Below, in pieces: positions 55,301 through 62,687 of a DNA stretch of 64,000 bases (positions are counted from its first letter, which is position 1; each line of letters begins with the position of its first letter). Source of the DNA: Sphingorhabdus sp. YGSMI21 (GTDB lineage: Bacteria; Pseudomonadota; Alphaproteobacteria; Sphingomonadales; Sphingomonadaceae). The DNA lies in contig NZ_CP022548.1 of NCBI RefSeq assembly GCF_002776575.1, forward strand, positions 1,875,001 through 1,939,000, given 5' to 3'. The notes beneath the pieces were generated by a model, which saw nothing but the letters and a program-made list of their open reading frames with translations, had not been told where the DNA came from and did not search any database. The translations under genes were made by a program, and so were the position numbers.

Positions 55301-55601
55301 CGCTATCGTCGAATATCGCCGTAACCTGCGAAAAGCCGTTCCGGGAGATGGATCGGGTCGTCTGCAGTCCCGGAATGCCCGCCAGCGATGTTTCAACCGG
55401 ATAAGTCACCAAGCGTTCAATATCGAGCGGTGAGAGAGTAGGGTCGACAGTGTTGATCTGGACCTGATTATTGGTGATGTCAGGGACAGCATCAATTGGC
55501 AGATTAACCAGATTAAAGACTCCGAGTGCCGCGACTGCAGCAAGAAACAATACGGTAAGATACCGATTGCGGACGGACATTTCGACGAGACGTGCAATCA
55601 T
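52332..55601 (-). CDS. czcA: CzcA-type heavy-metal RND efflux pump
   Basis: A 1089-residue RND transporter for divalent cations (Co, Zn, Cd). Helix 4 reads ALDFGLIVDGSVIIVENFLR, the Czc/Cnr-type proton-relay sequence, clearly different from the CusA of this window. The porter region has RFMYSKTGTAEVASDPMPVN and PIEMRFNELIAGVRGDVAVK. It forms a tripartite pump with the czcB and czcC products encoded upstream on the same strand. Confidence 0.95.
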   Translation of the reverse strand: MIARLVEMSVRNRYLTVLFLAAVAALGVFNLVNLPIDAVPDITNNQVQINTVDPTLSPLDIERLVTYPVETSLAGIPGLQTTRSISRNGFSQVTAIFDDSADVYFARQQVAERLTTVRNSLPATAEPAMGPVSTGLGEVLMWTVSYEPFEKGKAAGGSGWQSDGSYLTPEGERLNDEVSKAAYLRTLQDWVIGPQLRNVKGIAGVDSIGGYAKQFVVTPSAARLSSYGIGFDDLSEALGRVNLSVGANFVERGGEAFLVRADARLKSLEEIENSIIATREGIPVRVRDVASVSNGGDLRTGAATENGEEVVVGTALMLLGENSRAVAAATGERLAEIVKTMPPNIKLEVVLDRSKLVNATISTVEKNLTEGALLVIVALFLLLGNFRAALITALVIPVSFVMMAIGMNRFGVSGNLMSLGALDFGLIVDGSVIIVENFLRRMAGRQHEEGRLLSLGERLEEVIASTREMIRPSLFGQAIILLVFVPLLTFQGVEGKTFSPMAITVMLALISAFILSLTLVPALLALLISGRVSEKEVRMVSWSKSKYEPALRKALKWPGRATLAGLAVFGLSIGMFGFLGSEFMPQLDEQDLSLQSIRIPSTSLDQSVSMQKQIEREISKFPQVRFMYSKTGTAEVASDPMPVNISDAFIILRPKDEWPDPSLSKTELVEQMEAKLANLIGQNYEFSQPIEMRFNELIAGVRGDVAVKVFGDDLEQLSATANQLATVFSGIEGSADVRVEQTEGFPTLDVQFDNSAIAAHGLTVDEVAATVSAALGGAESGLVFQGDRRFDIVVRLPGEVRNDIDAIGALPVILPENGFGKRSSVPLRSLATLKETEGLNQISRENGQRRVVVQLNVRGRDVGSFVNEAKSQIERDVALPSGVILEWGGQFESLQAAQARINLVVPVIALLIFGLLVMALGNFRMAAAVFVTVPLGIAGGIFSLAATGLPFSISVAVGFIVLAGVAVLNGLVMMTAIQGRLESGVELVEAIYSGAVERYRSILMTAIVPSLGFVPMAIATGTGAEVQKPLAIVVIGGLITATILTLFVLPAVTRLMLEREFPDLRPHIKRFTPSLDKFPILQRFRPKPE

Positions 55602-55629
55602 AGCCGTTGCTCCAATGGGAATGTATTAA

Positions 55630-56781
55630 TCAATGTTCTGCTTCGCCGCGGCCAAGTTCAGATTTCAGGAGAAAGGCGTTTTTACCGGCGATTTGTTCGC
55701 CGGACTTGAGACCGTCGACAATCTCGATTCTACCGCCGCTCTTCGCTCCGGTCGTAACGGACCGTGCACGGAAACCAGATTTGGTCTTTACAAACACGAC
55801 GTTGCGTCCTTCGACGGATTGGACAGCCTCTGCGGGAACAATCAATGCCGTAGACTGATCGCTTGTCGCCTGCTGAAGTATCCGCACCCGCACATATTCT
55901 CCGGGGACGAGTCTGGCGCCTGAAGCAGGGGCAAGCACGACAATGGCCGCTCTGTTTTCCGGATCGGCAGCTGGCGTAACCGCCAATACCCGAGCGGAGA
56001 TTTCACCCTCGGGCGTTTCGACCGTGGCCGCTGCTCCAGTGCTGATCTTGCGCGCATCTTCCGCAGGAACTGCCGCCTCAATTTGAATAAGGTTCGGATT
56101 GGCGATACGGAAAAGCTCATCCTGTGCGGTGACATAGGAGCCGAGAATTGCCGGGCTTGACGTTATTCGGCCGCCAATCGGTGAGCGCACAGCAATAAAT
56201 CGTCCGCTGACACCTGACGCAGTGGCCGCCTGGCTTGCCCGTCTTGCTTCTGCGGCAGCCTGTTGATTTTCTGCTCTCGCCGTTTCAAGATCTGCCCGTG
56301 CGGTGATTTTCTCATCGAAGAGGCGCTGCTCACGGTTCAGCTGCGACCGGGCAAGCGCGGCCCGAGAAGCTGCCGATGTAACCTCGGAACTAATTGCGGC
56401 GGCTTCGCGGCTCTCTATGGTAGCCACTGTCTCGCCGCGCCGAACCGCATCTCCCAACCTCTTTTTGATGTTCGTGACCCTGCCTTCAGCGCCTGCACTC
56501 AATATGGCCTGCCCTTGGGGAGACGGTGCAACACTACCCTGCGCAATAATCTCGGCATCAAGCGAACTTGGAGCCACATCGAATATTCCGATTTCAGAGG
56601 CGCGCAGCTGTTCTTCTGTCATTTCGACAACGCCCTCTTCTTCGGAATGATTTTCTTCTGTGGTGTTGGCAGCGCCCTGATTTTCCGCGCTACCGCCGGT
56701 TGAGCCATTGAAAATTACTCCCAGCACAACCGCAAACGCGATGGCCAGGCCAGCGATTATGATCCATTTTCTGTTGTTCAT
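55630..56781 (-). CDS. czcB: CzcB-type periplasmic adaptor
   Basis: A 383-residue membrane-fusion protein. Membrane anchor at residues about 6-24, an acidic linker (NTTEENHSEEEGVVEMTEEQ), a lipoyl-like barrel around QGSVAPSPQGQAILSAGAEG, a helical hairpin with Ala-rich heptads, and beta-barrel domains follow. It lacks the CusF-like C-terminal extension of the cus adaptor. It lies 28 bases before czcA and one base after a small membrane gene. Confidence 0.93.
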   Translation of the reverse strand: MNNRKWIIIAGLAIAFAVVLGVIFNGSTGGSAENQGAANTTEENHSEEEGVVEMTEEQLRASEIGIFDVAPSSLDAEIIAQGSVAPSPQGQAILSAGAEGRVTNIKKRLGDAVRRGETVATIESREAAAISSEVTSAASRAALARSQLNREQRLFDEKITARADLETARAENQQAAAEARRASQAATASGVSGRFIAVRSPIGGRITSSPAILGSYVTAQDELFRIANPNLIQIEAAVPAEDARKISTGAAATVETPEGEISARVLAVTPAADPENRAAIVVLAPASGARLVPGEYVRVRILQQATSDQSTALIVPAEAVQSVEGRNVVFVKTKSGFRARSVTTGAKSGGRIEIVDGLKSGEQIAGKNAFLLKSELGRGEAEH

Positions 56782-56782
56782 T

Positions 56783-56992
56783 TTATATATCCCTGCTCGA
56801 ATTTTGTGACCGTCCCGCAGTCAAACTCTGGTTTTGTGGAGGCCCGCTGTCACCGGAAAAACTGGTTTCTGTAGTGACGCAATCTGGCACCGCTATTGCG
56901 ATCGACGTCAGCATGAACAGGCCGGTTAGAACAGTCAGCATGGTGAAGATGCCAGCCAATATTATGACGTGATCTACTTCCAGTTTTCTCAT
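56783..56992 (-). CDS. Tiny membrane protein inserted between czcC and czcB
   Basis: A 69-residue protein with one or two hydrophobic segments (HVIILAGIFTMLTVLTGLFM, LTSIAIAV) and a polar Ser/Gln-rich tail. Its ATG directly abuts the czcC stop and its TAA ends one base before the czcB start, so it is translated as part of the operon. I know no family for it. It may stabilise the pump or be a remnant; the exact fit between its neighbours favours a real gene. Confidence 0.65.
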   Translation of the reverse strand: MRKLEVDHVIILAGIFTMLTVLTGLFMLTSIAIAVPDCVTTETSFSGDSGPPQNQSLTAGRSQNSSRDI

Positions 56993-58222
56993 CTATCTGG
57001 CCGCCAATCTCAGCAGTGTAATCACCGCCTCCGCTCTCGCTACCTTGGCTTCCAACAGGCCGAGTTCAGCCGTGTCTCTTGCTGCTGCAGCGTCCAGGAC
57101 ATCCAACAGGGTAAATTTTCCGTATTGATATCCCAGTTGGGCCAGCCTTGATGCTTCTTCAGCTTGGGGCAGTGTCTGGCTTTCCAGAGTTTCCACCCGG
57201 CTTTGCGTTGCTTCCAGTTGATTGCTGGCAATATTATATTCCCGGTTGATCGCTACCAACCGCAAAGCGCGACGCGCCTCAGCTCCGCGAACGCTCGCTT
57301 CTGCCGCTTGAATGCTGCCCTGGTTGCGATTTCCAAACGGTATGGCAATCGAAGCACCCACGATGAACGCAGTATCCCCGCTTTCTTCAAAACGTCTGGC
57401 GCCGCCGCTTAACGTTAGATCCGGAACAGCATTTGCGCGTTCGCGCGTGACAATGGCACTGGCAGCGTCCCGGTTCGCTTCTGCGGCTTTGATCTGTAGG
57501 GATTGGGACAGGTCGGCCTCAAATTCTACGTCACCGCCGCTGAGCCAGACCGGCTCAACTTCCTGAGGTGGTGTTTGCGAGCCCCAAAGCGATGCAAGTA
57601 GCAATCTGGCGGAATATTCCTCTGCCCTTGCGGCTTCCAGTGCTGCTTCCGCTTCGCCAAGCGCAGCGTCAGCGCGCAATGCTCTAAGCGGCGGGTCACG
57701 GCCAGTTTCAACGAGGATTCTAGCAATTCTTGACAGCTCCCGGTTGCGACCGACGACGCGCGTTGCAAAGTCAAGGCGGCTCTGAGCAGCAACTGCTTCT
57801 GTATATGCCAAACGCACGGAGCTGGCCAATTCGGCCTGAGAGATAGCAGCTTCTACCTCTGCCAGGCTTGTCTGCGCTCGCGCCGCACGTGTTCTGGCTC
57901 CGCGTTTACCGCCGAGCTCCAATCTTTGCCCAACAGAAACTGTATATTCGGTTGAACGCAGGCCTTTGAAAACGCCGCTCCCGGCGACGTTTTCAACCTC
58001 TACCGAGACCTCGGGATTTGGTCCGAGGCTCGCTTGTTTTTGGTTTCCGCGCGCGATATCAATCTCTGCTTGGGAAATTTGCACGGCAGGCGATTCAGCT
58101 CCAGCGCGCACTAAGGCCTCGTTTAAACTAACACTCTGATCCTCGGCCAGAGCGGCAGTGGCAGGGCTCGCGGCAAATATCATTGCCGCACAGAGGCGCA
58201 GGCGCGCCATTTTCTTCAACAT
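56993..58222 (-). CDS. czcC: CzcC-type outer-membrane channel
   Basis: A 409-residue TolC-family protein with a signal peptide (LCAAMIFAASPATAALA) and two OEP repeats of long helices (GNQKQASLGPNPEVSVEVEN, GLRSTEYTVSVGQRLELGGK). The LGPNPEVSVEVEN and LELGGKR motifs are typical of CzcC. It opens the czcC-(small)-czcB-czcA-DUF190-ATPase operon. Confidence 0.93.
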   Translation of the reverse strand: MLKKMARLRLCAAMIFAASPATAALAEDQSVSLNEALVRAGAESPAVQISQAEIDIARGNQKQASLGPNPEVSVEVENVAGSGVFKGLRSTEYTVSVGQRLELGGKRGARTRAARAQTSLAEVEAAISQAELASSVRLAYTEAVAAQSRLDFATRVVGRNRELSRIARILVETGRDPPLRALRADAALGEAEAALEAARAEEYSARLLLASLWGSQTPPQEVEPVWLSGGDVEFEADLSQSLQIKAAEANRDAASAIVTRERANAVPDLTLSGGARRFEESGDTAFIVGASIAIPFGNRNQGSIQAAEASVRGAEARRALRLVAINREYNIASNQLEATQSRVETLESQTLPQAEEASRLAQLGYQYGKFTLLDVLDAAAARDTAELGLLEAKVARAEAVITLLRLAAR

Positions 58223-58287
58223 TTCTGAGAAATCCTCGCTTAACTAATTGAAATAACGCCATGAGTCTGGCGCAAGTCAGAATTAGT

Positions 58288-58653
58288 TCAGACGCGAGGT
58301 GGTCGTTTTAAACGGGATGAATGCGCAGACAGCGCAAATTGATCGGCATTGCTGCTGAAGCTGGAACTTACCAGATTCACTGAACCGTCGAAGCCCAGCA
58401 ACCGTGCTGTGGTAACGCTGCCGTTATGGCAATGACCATGCGGACAGATTCCATGTTTACCGGCGTCATTATCCGAAGGGGCTTCATCCGAGTGTCCGGC
58501 GTCGGAAATCAACATCAGTTCGGCGTTTTGTGGTTCGCTGGCGCATTCAGCTGCTTCGGCTACCGTCATGCTCGACATAATCAGAACGAGCAAAACCGCC
58601 ATCAGGCGAAAGAGCCCTGACGTTTTTTCATTTATGCCGCTGCGTTCATTCAT
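58288..58653 (-). CDS. CzcI-like small secreted protein
   Basis: A 121-residue protein with a signal peptide (LMAVLLVLIMSSMTVAEAAE) and a His/Cys patch DAGKHGICPHGHCHNG. It lies 65 bases upstream of czcC on the same strand. Small proteins of this layout (CzcI, CnrI) head czc operons and may tune metal induction. The ATG at 58653 is preceded by GGGCGGA. Confidence 0.75.
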   Translation of the reverse strand: MNERSGINEKTSGLFRLMAVLLVLIMSSMTVAEAAECASEPQNAELMLISDAGHSDEAPSDNDAGKHGICPHGHCHNGSVTTARLLGFDGSVNLVSSSFSSNADQFALSAHSSRLKRPPRV

Positions 58654-58793
58654 GGTTCCGCCCAATACATTATCTCGTTAGTTCATCAAGTGCTTTTGAA
58701 CAACATTTCCAATATTTCATGCAGTTAGATATGTAATATCATCAAATTTTGTGGTCTTTGATCGGTTTAAGAATTAGTAAAAATCACGAAGAA

Positions 58794-60710
58794 TTAAGTC
58801 TTCCTAGCATTATACCAATAGCCGATAGCGATGACTCCCATTGCCACAATCTGGGCCAAAATAGACTGAACCGCAGGGAAAATTCCCAACATCGAAATCT
58901 GCAGAAAATCAGGAAGCGGAGTCACGCTTATGAAACCGGCTTCCTGTAACGCAGCAATTCCTTTTCCGGTGAGAACCACTGTCAGCACGACCATCAATGC
59001 TGAGCTGTAAGCGAAAAACTTACCTATCGGCAATTTCCGGCTGTAGCTTAGCATTGCCCAGGCAATGGCCATAAGCAAAAAGATCGCGGCTCCAGAGCCA
59101 ACCAGAATGATCATACCATTGTCCGCAGTCCAGAGCGCCGCAAAAAACAGTATTGTCTCAAAGACCTCACGGTAAACGACAATGAATGCTAGCCCAAAGA
59201 GAAACCATGCAGATCCCCGCGACAATACTTTGCTCATTGTTTCGCGGATATAGCGTTGCCACTCATCGGCGCGGGACTTGCCGTGCATCCACAAGCCCAC
59301 AAAAAGCAGGATTACCGCTGCAAATAGCGAACCAAAGCCTTCGGTCAGTTCACGGCTAGCGCCGCTGATACCTATGAGATAGGTGGCAGCGAACCATGTG
59401 ATGCCGCCTGCGAGAAGCGCCGTTATCCAGCCCCCATGCACATACAACATGACTTCGGGACGTTCGGCTTTGCGCAGAAACGCAATCATGGCAACCACGA
59501 TCAGTAATGCCTCCAGCCCTTCGCGCAGCAATATCGTGAAGGCTCCTACGAAAGCCGATGCCTGGCTGGCTTGATCGGCGTCCAACGCGGACTCTGCTTC
59601 CGAAAAAAGCCGATCAAGCGCGTCGATCCGGCTCTCCACCTCTGCTACAGGAAGATCGTCACCGATAGCAGCGCGGACACGGGCCATCGAGCGTTCAATG
59701 GCTTTTAGCAAAGAGGGATCGCGAGAGGCCAGCGCAGGTTCCAGAGGTTCAAAGCCGTCAAGATACGCAGATAATGCTAGAGTTTCTGCCTCGTCTTTTC
59801 TGCCTGCTTGATAAGCAGCAAAACTTTCTTTTAGTTTGGTCCGCGATAGTGCCAGAGAACCGCTTGAGGTAGCCCCAATGGCATCCGGGTGGTTCCGCAG
59901 GAATGCCATCACCGCATCTGCTTTTTCTGGTCCAATCTGCTTTCCAAGATTGGCAGGAGTCATGCTTGCCAGAGCTGCGAGATCAGGAAACAGAGCGCGA
60001 ATAGACGCGTCATTTTCCCAAAGCTCTTCTCCCTTGGATGCCTCAGCAAATGCAAAGCCGCCCACATAGGCGGCCATGTCCCAAAGATCCTGAGCAGGCA
60101 AATCGGCAAAACTCTGCATTGCTGTCCCGTCAAGCCCCTGACCTATAACCTGATAAAGTGCGAACAGGCTGCGTTCTCTTGCTCGAGCGCCATCGGTAAA
60201 AGCAATAGGAGCGGGGTCGAGCTGCTCTGCATTCGGCCCTTGGCCGTTACCAGACATGCCGTGGCAACTGGCACAATTTTGAGCATATAGCCGTTTGCCA
60301 TTTTGTATGTTTGGTGCAATTTTGGGTGCAAGTGGAACAGGATAACTGCGTAGCAACTCCGTTGCCAGCAGGCGTGCCTGCCGCGCGACTTTATCCGGAG
60401 ACGTTTTATTATCAATGGCCGCATTAAGCTCGTCACCTTTTGCAACCAGGTCGGCTCGACCCGGCTTTGGTGGCAGCTTTGCCAAACCGTCGACGACAGC
60501 TCCCGAAAACTCCTCCATTTCGGAATATTCAGCGTCGTTTGTCACCTTGCCTTTATCTACTGCGCCGGGATAATCGACCGCAATATAATCCAGCAATCGC
60601 CACAGCGTTTCAACCTCGGCAATTTTTACCTGCGCATAAGCCGGAATAGAAATGGCGGCCAGCATCAAGAGCGATATCAGAATGAATGATATTCTAGCAA
60701 AATGACGCAT
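58794..60710 (-). CDS. Cytochrome c-FTR1 iron permease fusion
   Basis: A 638-residue protein. A signal peptide ends near AYAQ (residue 27). A cytochrome c domain has haem motif CASCH at 146-150, and a linker of about 150 residues follows. The C-terminal FTR1 permease has seven helices, with REGLEALLIVVAMI and REVFETILFFAALW holding the two RExxE iron-binding motifs. It probably oxidises or accepts Fe(II) in the periplasm and carries iron across the membrane. Start 60710 gives a clean signal peptide; an ATG at 60734, just after the CDF stop, is an alternative. Confidence 0.9.
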   Translation of the reverse strand: MRHFARISFILISLLMLAAISIPAYAQVKIAEVETLWRLLDYIAVDYPGAVDKGKVTNDAEYSEMEEFSGAVVDGLAKLPPKPGRADLVAKGDELNAAIDNKTSPDKVARQARLLATELLRSYPVPLAPKIAPNIQNGKRLYAQNCASCHGMSGNGQGPNAEQLDPAPIAFTDGARARERSLFALYQVIGQGLDGTAMQSFADLPAQDLWDMAAYVGGFAFAEASKGEELWENDASIRALFPDLAALASMTPANLGKQIGPEKADAVMAFLRNHPDAIGATSSGSLALSRTKLKESFAAYQAGRKDEAETLALSAYLDGFEPLEPALASRDPSLLKAIERSMARVRAAIGDDLPVAEVESRIDALDRLFSEAESALDADQASQASAFVGAFTILLREGLEALLIVVAMIAFLRKAERPEVMLYVHGGWITALLAGGITWFAATYLIGISGASRELTEGFGSLFAAVILLFVGLWMHGKSRADEWQRYIRETMSKVLSRGSAWFLFGLAFIVVYREVFETILFFAALWTADNGMIILVGSGAAIFLLMAIAWAMLSYSRKLPIGKFFAYSSALMVVLTVVLTGKGIAALQEAGFISVTPLPDFLQISMLGIFPAVQSILAQIVAMGVIAIGYWYNARKT

Positions 60711-60726
60711 TAGGTTCGCAATTCTC

Positions 60727-61362
60727 TCAGGCATTTTGAAGCTGCATTTCGGCAACCGCGTTTTGTATGATTTGGTATGCTGAGTGAATGAAAAGCATCG
60801 CAATAACGGCAGCCACGGCGATATCGGGCCAGGCTTTTCCGGTCCACGCCACGAGACCGGCAGCACCTATTACAGCGACGTTTGCGATCGCGTCATTGCG
60901 GCTGAACAGCCATATGGCTTGAACATTTGCATCACCATCACGAAACTGTGACAGAACGTAAGCCGACGCTATATTTATCCCGAGCGCGACAAAACCAATT
61001 ACCCCCATAATACCGGCTTCTGGCATTCCCGGACTCATAGCCCGCCAGATGGCAAACCCGATCACGCCTATACCTAGCAGTCCGAGAAAAATGCCTTGGA
61101 CGAGCGCCACACGCGAACGCGCAAGCGCTGTCCACCCAAGTGCGAAAAGCCCGATCAGCGTGATTGAGCCATCACCCAGAAAATCGAGCGCGTCTGCCTT
61201 GAGTGCCTGACTATCAGCAACAAATCCGCCAATAATCTCGCATAGCCCAAACCCGATGTTGAGGATCACAACAATCCACAAAGCACGCCGGTATGCTGGA
61301 TCATCCTGAGCCCTTACGGCATCACCAGCGCAGGCGCAGCCATCTTCATCATTCTTACTCAT
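60727..61362 (-). CDS. CDF-family cation exporter lacking the C-terminal domain
   Basis: A 211-residue cation-diffusion facilitator with six helices. A Cys-rich N-terminus (DGCACAGDAVRAQ), KADALDFLGDGSITLIGLFA in helix 2 and SRNDAIANVAVIGAAGLV in helix 5 supply metal ligands. The usual cytoplasmic domain is absent, as in the short ZitB/CzcD branch linked to MerR-type regulators. It is divergent from a MerR gene. The promoter in between appears to start transcription at or very near the ATG. Confidence 0.9.
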   Translation of the reverse strand: MSKNDEDGCACAGDAVRAQDDPAYRRALWIVVILNIGFGLCEIIGGFVADSQALKADALDFLGDGSITLIGLFALGWTALARSRVALVQGIFLGLLGIGVIGFAIWRAMSPGMPEAGIMGVIGFVALGINIASAYVLSQFRDGDANVQAIWLFSRNDAIANVAVIGAAGLVAWTGKAWPDIAVAAVIAMLFIHSAYQIIQNAVAEMQLQNA

Positions 61363-61368
61363 AGGGTT

Positions 61369-61399
61369 GCTCTACAACCTCTAGTGACTGTAGAAGCAA
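61369..61399 (-). promoter_or_regulatory. Candidate MerR-type promoter for the CDF gene
   Basis: On the minus strand, TTGCTT (61399-61394) is followed by a 19-base spacer with CTACAG-TCA-CTAGAG and then a weak -10 TAGAGC (61374-61369). The spacer aligns with the one at 61928-61946. The predicted start point would fall on the CDF start codon. Confidence 0.5.
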
Positions 61400-61435
61400 G
61401 CAGTTTTTGCAAATGCAAGTCATTAGGAGGTTATT

Positions 61436-61900
61436 TTGGCAAAGATGATGATTGGCGAACTTGGAAATCGCACAGGCACCAAAGTGAATACCATTCGGTA
61501 TTACGAAGATATCGGGATATTGCCCCCACCTGTGCGGACAGATTCAGGGCGACGCACCTATGCTGAATGCGACGTAAAAAGACTATCTTTTATAAGGCAT
61601 AGCCGCAGCTTCGGCTTTTCCCTTGCTGAAATTAGGTCGCTTCTAAGTCTATCAGATAGTCCAGAACAGGATTGCACTCTGGCATCGACCATCGCAAAAT
61701 CGCATCTTGAACGAATTGATATGAAGATAAGCCAGCTTGAAGGATTGCGGCATTCGCTCTTGGCGTTTGCGATATCTTGTTCCGGTGGGCGAGCGGAGAA
61801 TTGCGAAATCATTGGTGCACTCTGCGAAGTTTCACTTCCCCAGCGGACCCCCGGTTCCACAGGCATCGGCGCAGCAATTATCAGGCCTGATTTTTCATAG
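61436..61900 (+). CDS. MerR family metal regulator (PbrR/CadR/ZntR-like), first copy
   Basis: A 154-residue regulator. Winged helix MIGELGNRTGTKVNTIRYYE with RTDSGRRTYAECDVKRL, dimerisation helix, then Cys residues in EQDCTLAS, ISCSGGRAENCEIIGALCE, which would bind Zn, Cd or Pb. A TTG start has AGGAGG five bases upstream; the ATG at 61445 is the alternative. It is divergent from the CDF exporter, its likely target. Confidence 0.9.
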   Translation: MAKMMIGELGNRTGTKVNTIRYYEDIGILPPPVRTDSGRRTYAECDVKRLSFIRHSRSFGFSLAEIRSLLSLSDSPEQDCTLASTIAKSHLERIDMKISQLEGLRHSLLAFAISCSGGRAENCEIIGALCEVSLPQRTPGSTGIGAAIIRPDFS

Positions 61901-61921
61901 ACAAAATTTGATTCGCCGACA

Positions 61922-61952
61922 CTTATGCACCCTGTAGTAACTATAGGATCAA
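61922..61952 (-). promoter_or_regulatory. MerR-type promoter firing leftward, antisense to the first MerR gene
   Basis: On the minus strand, TTGATC (61952-61947), a 19-base spacer with dyad CTATAG-TTA-CTACAG, and -10 CATAAG (61927-61922). The spacer is nearly identical to that of the mer promoter at 44625-44643. It lies directly upstream of the second MerR gene but points away from it. Confidence 0.65.
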
Positions 61953-61955
61953 ACG

Positions 61956-62348
61956 ATGAAAATTGGAGCACTGGCAAAGGCGACAAAGACAAAAGTTGAA
62001 ACCGTCCGCAACTATGAGAAATTCGGCCTGTTACCGCCCCCAGCACGAACGACTTCAAACTACCGGGATTACGGAAGCGACCATCTCGCCAGGCTTCCGT
62101 TCATCCGCCGTGCCCGAAATCTCGGCTTTACCCTGAAGGCACTGCGCGAATTGCTGGAATTATCGGACAATCAAGATCAATCCTGTGAAGCAGTTGATGA
62201 TATTGCGAGCAGGCACCTTGCCGAGATTGATCAGAAAATTGACGACCTGACCACGCTACGTTCTGAGCTGGATCGCTTGATTGGTGCTTGTCAGCATGGA
62301 ACAGTAGGGGAATGCAAAATCATTGAGACGCTGGCACCGAGAATTTAA
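61956..62348 (+). CDS. MerR family metal regulator, second copy
   Basis: A 130-residue regulator with winged helix MKIGALAKATKTKVETVRNY and RTTSNYRDYGSDHLARL, and a short C-terminal metal loop with Cys in QDQSCEAVDD, GACQHGTVGECKII. The Cys spacing is of the ZntR/PbrR type. It follows the first MerR by 55 bases. Its operator dyad, CCTGTAG-TAA-CTATAGG at 61931-61947, ends eight bases before the start codon. The target gene expected on its left is missing. Confidence 0.9.
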   Translation: MKIGALAKATKTKVETVRNYEKFGLLPPPARTTSNYRDYGSDHLARLPFIRRARNLGFTLKALRELLELSDNQDQSCEAVDDIASRHLAEIDQKIDDLTTLRSELDRLIGACQHGTVGECKIIETLAPRI

Positions 62349-62687
62349 AGATGGCAGAAAGGATCTGGCGCATCGCGAGTTCTGTCAACGAATTCCAGTA
62401 TTTGCAAATATTCCCGTGACCGCTTTCGGCCCCGCCGGAGCTACATGTGAATGACCTAAACGAGGGCGCGAAGTAGCCATCCTATCGCACTACTGATCCC
62501 CCAGGAGGCCACCCGCTTCCAATAAATATCGACCATAAATTGCGAAACATAGTCCTTTGTCCACGGTGCGGAATCTATCTTGCGACTAGCCAAGCAAAAT
62601 TATCCGAAAAAATTATTCACCAGAACCTTTGGGTGTTTTTTTACCACGTCCTATAACCTTTAGATAACTATGTAATCGAGGTATATT
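62349..62687. other. Gene-less gap between the metal cluster and mobilisation-type genes
   Basis: No credible gene on either strand. The right half is AT-rich (TTATTCACCAGAACC..., TTTAGATAACTATG) and probably holds the promoter of the next gene. I see no strong hairpin or repeat here. It marks the end of the metal-resistance block. Confidence 0.5.
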
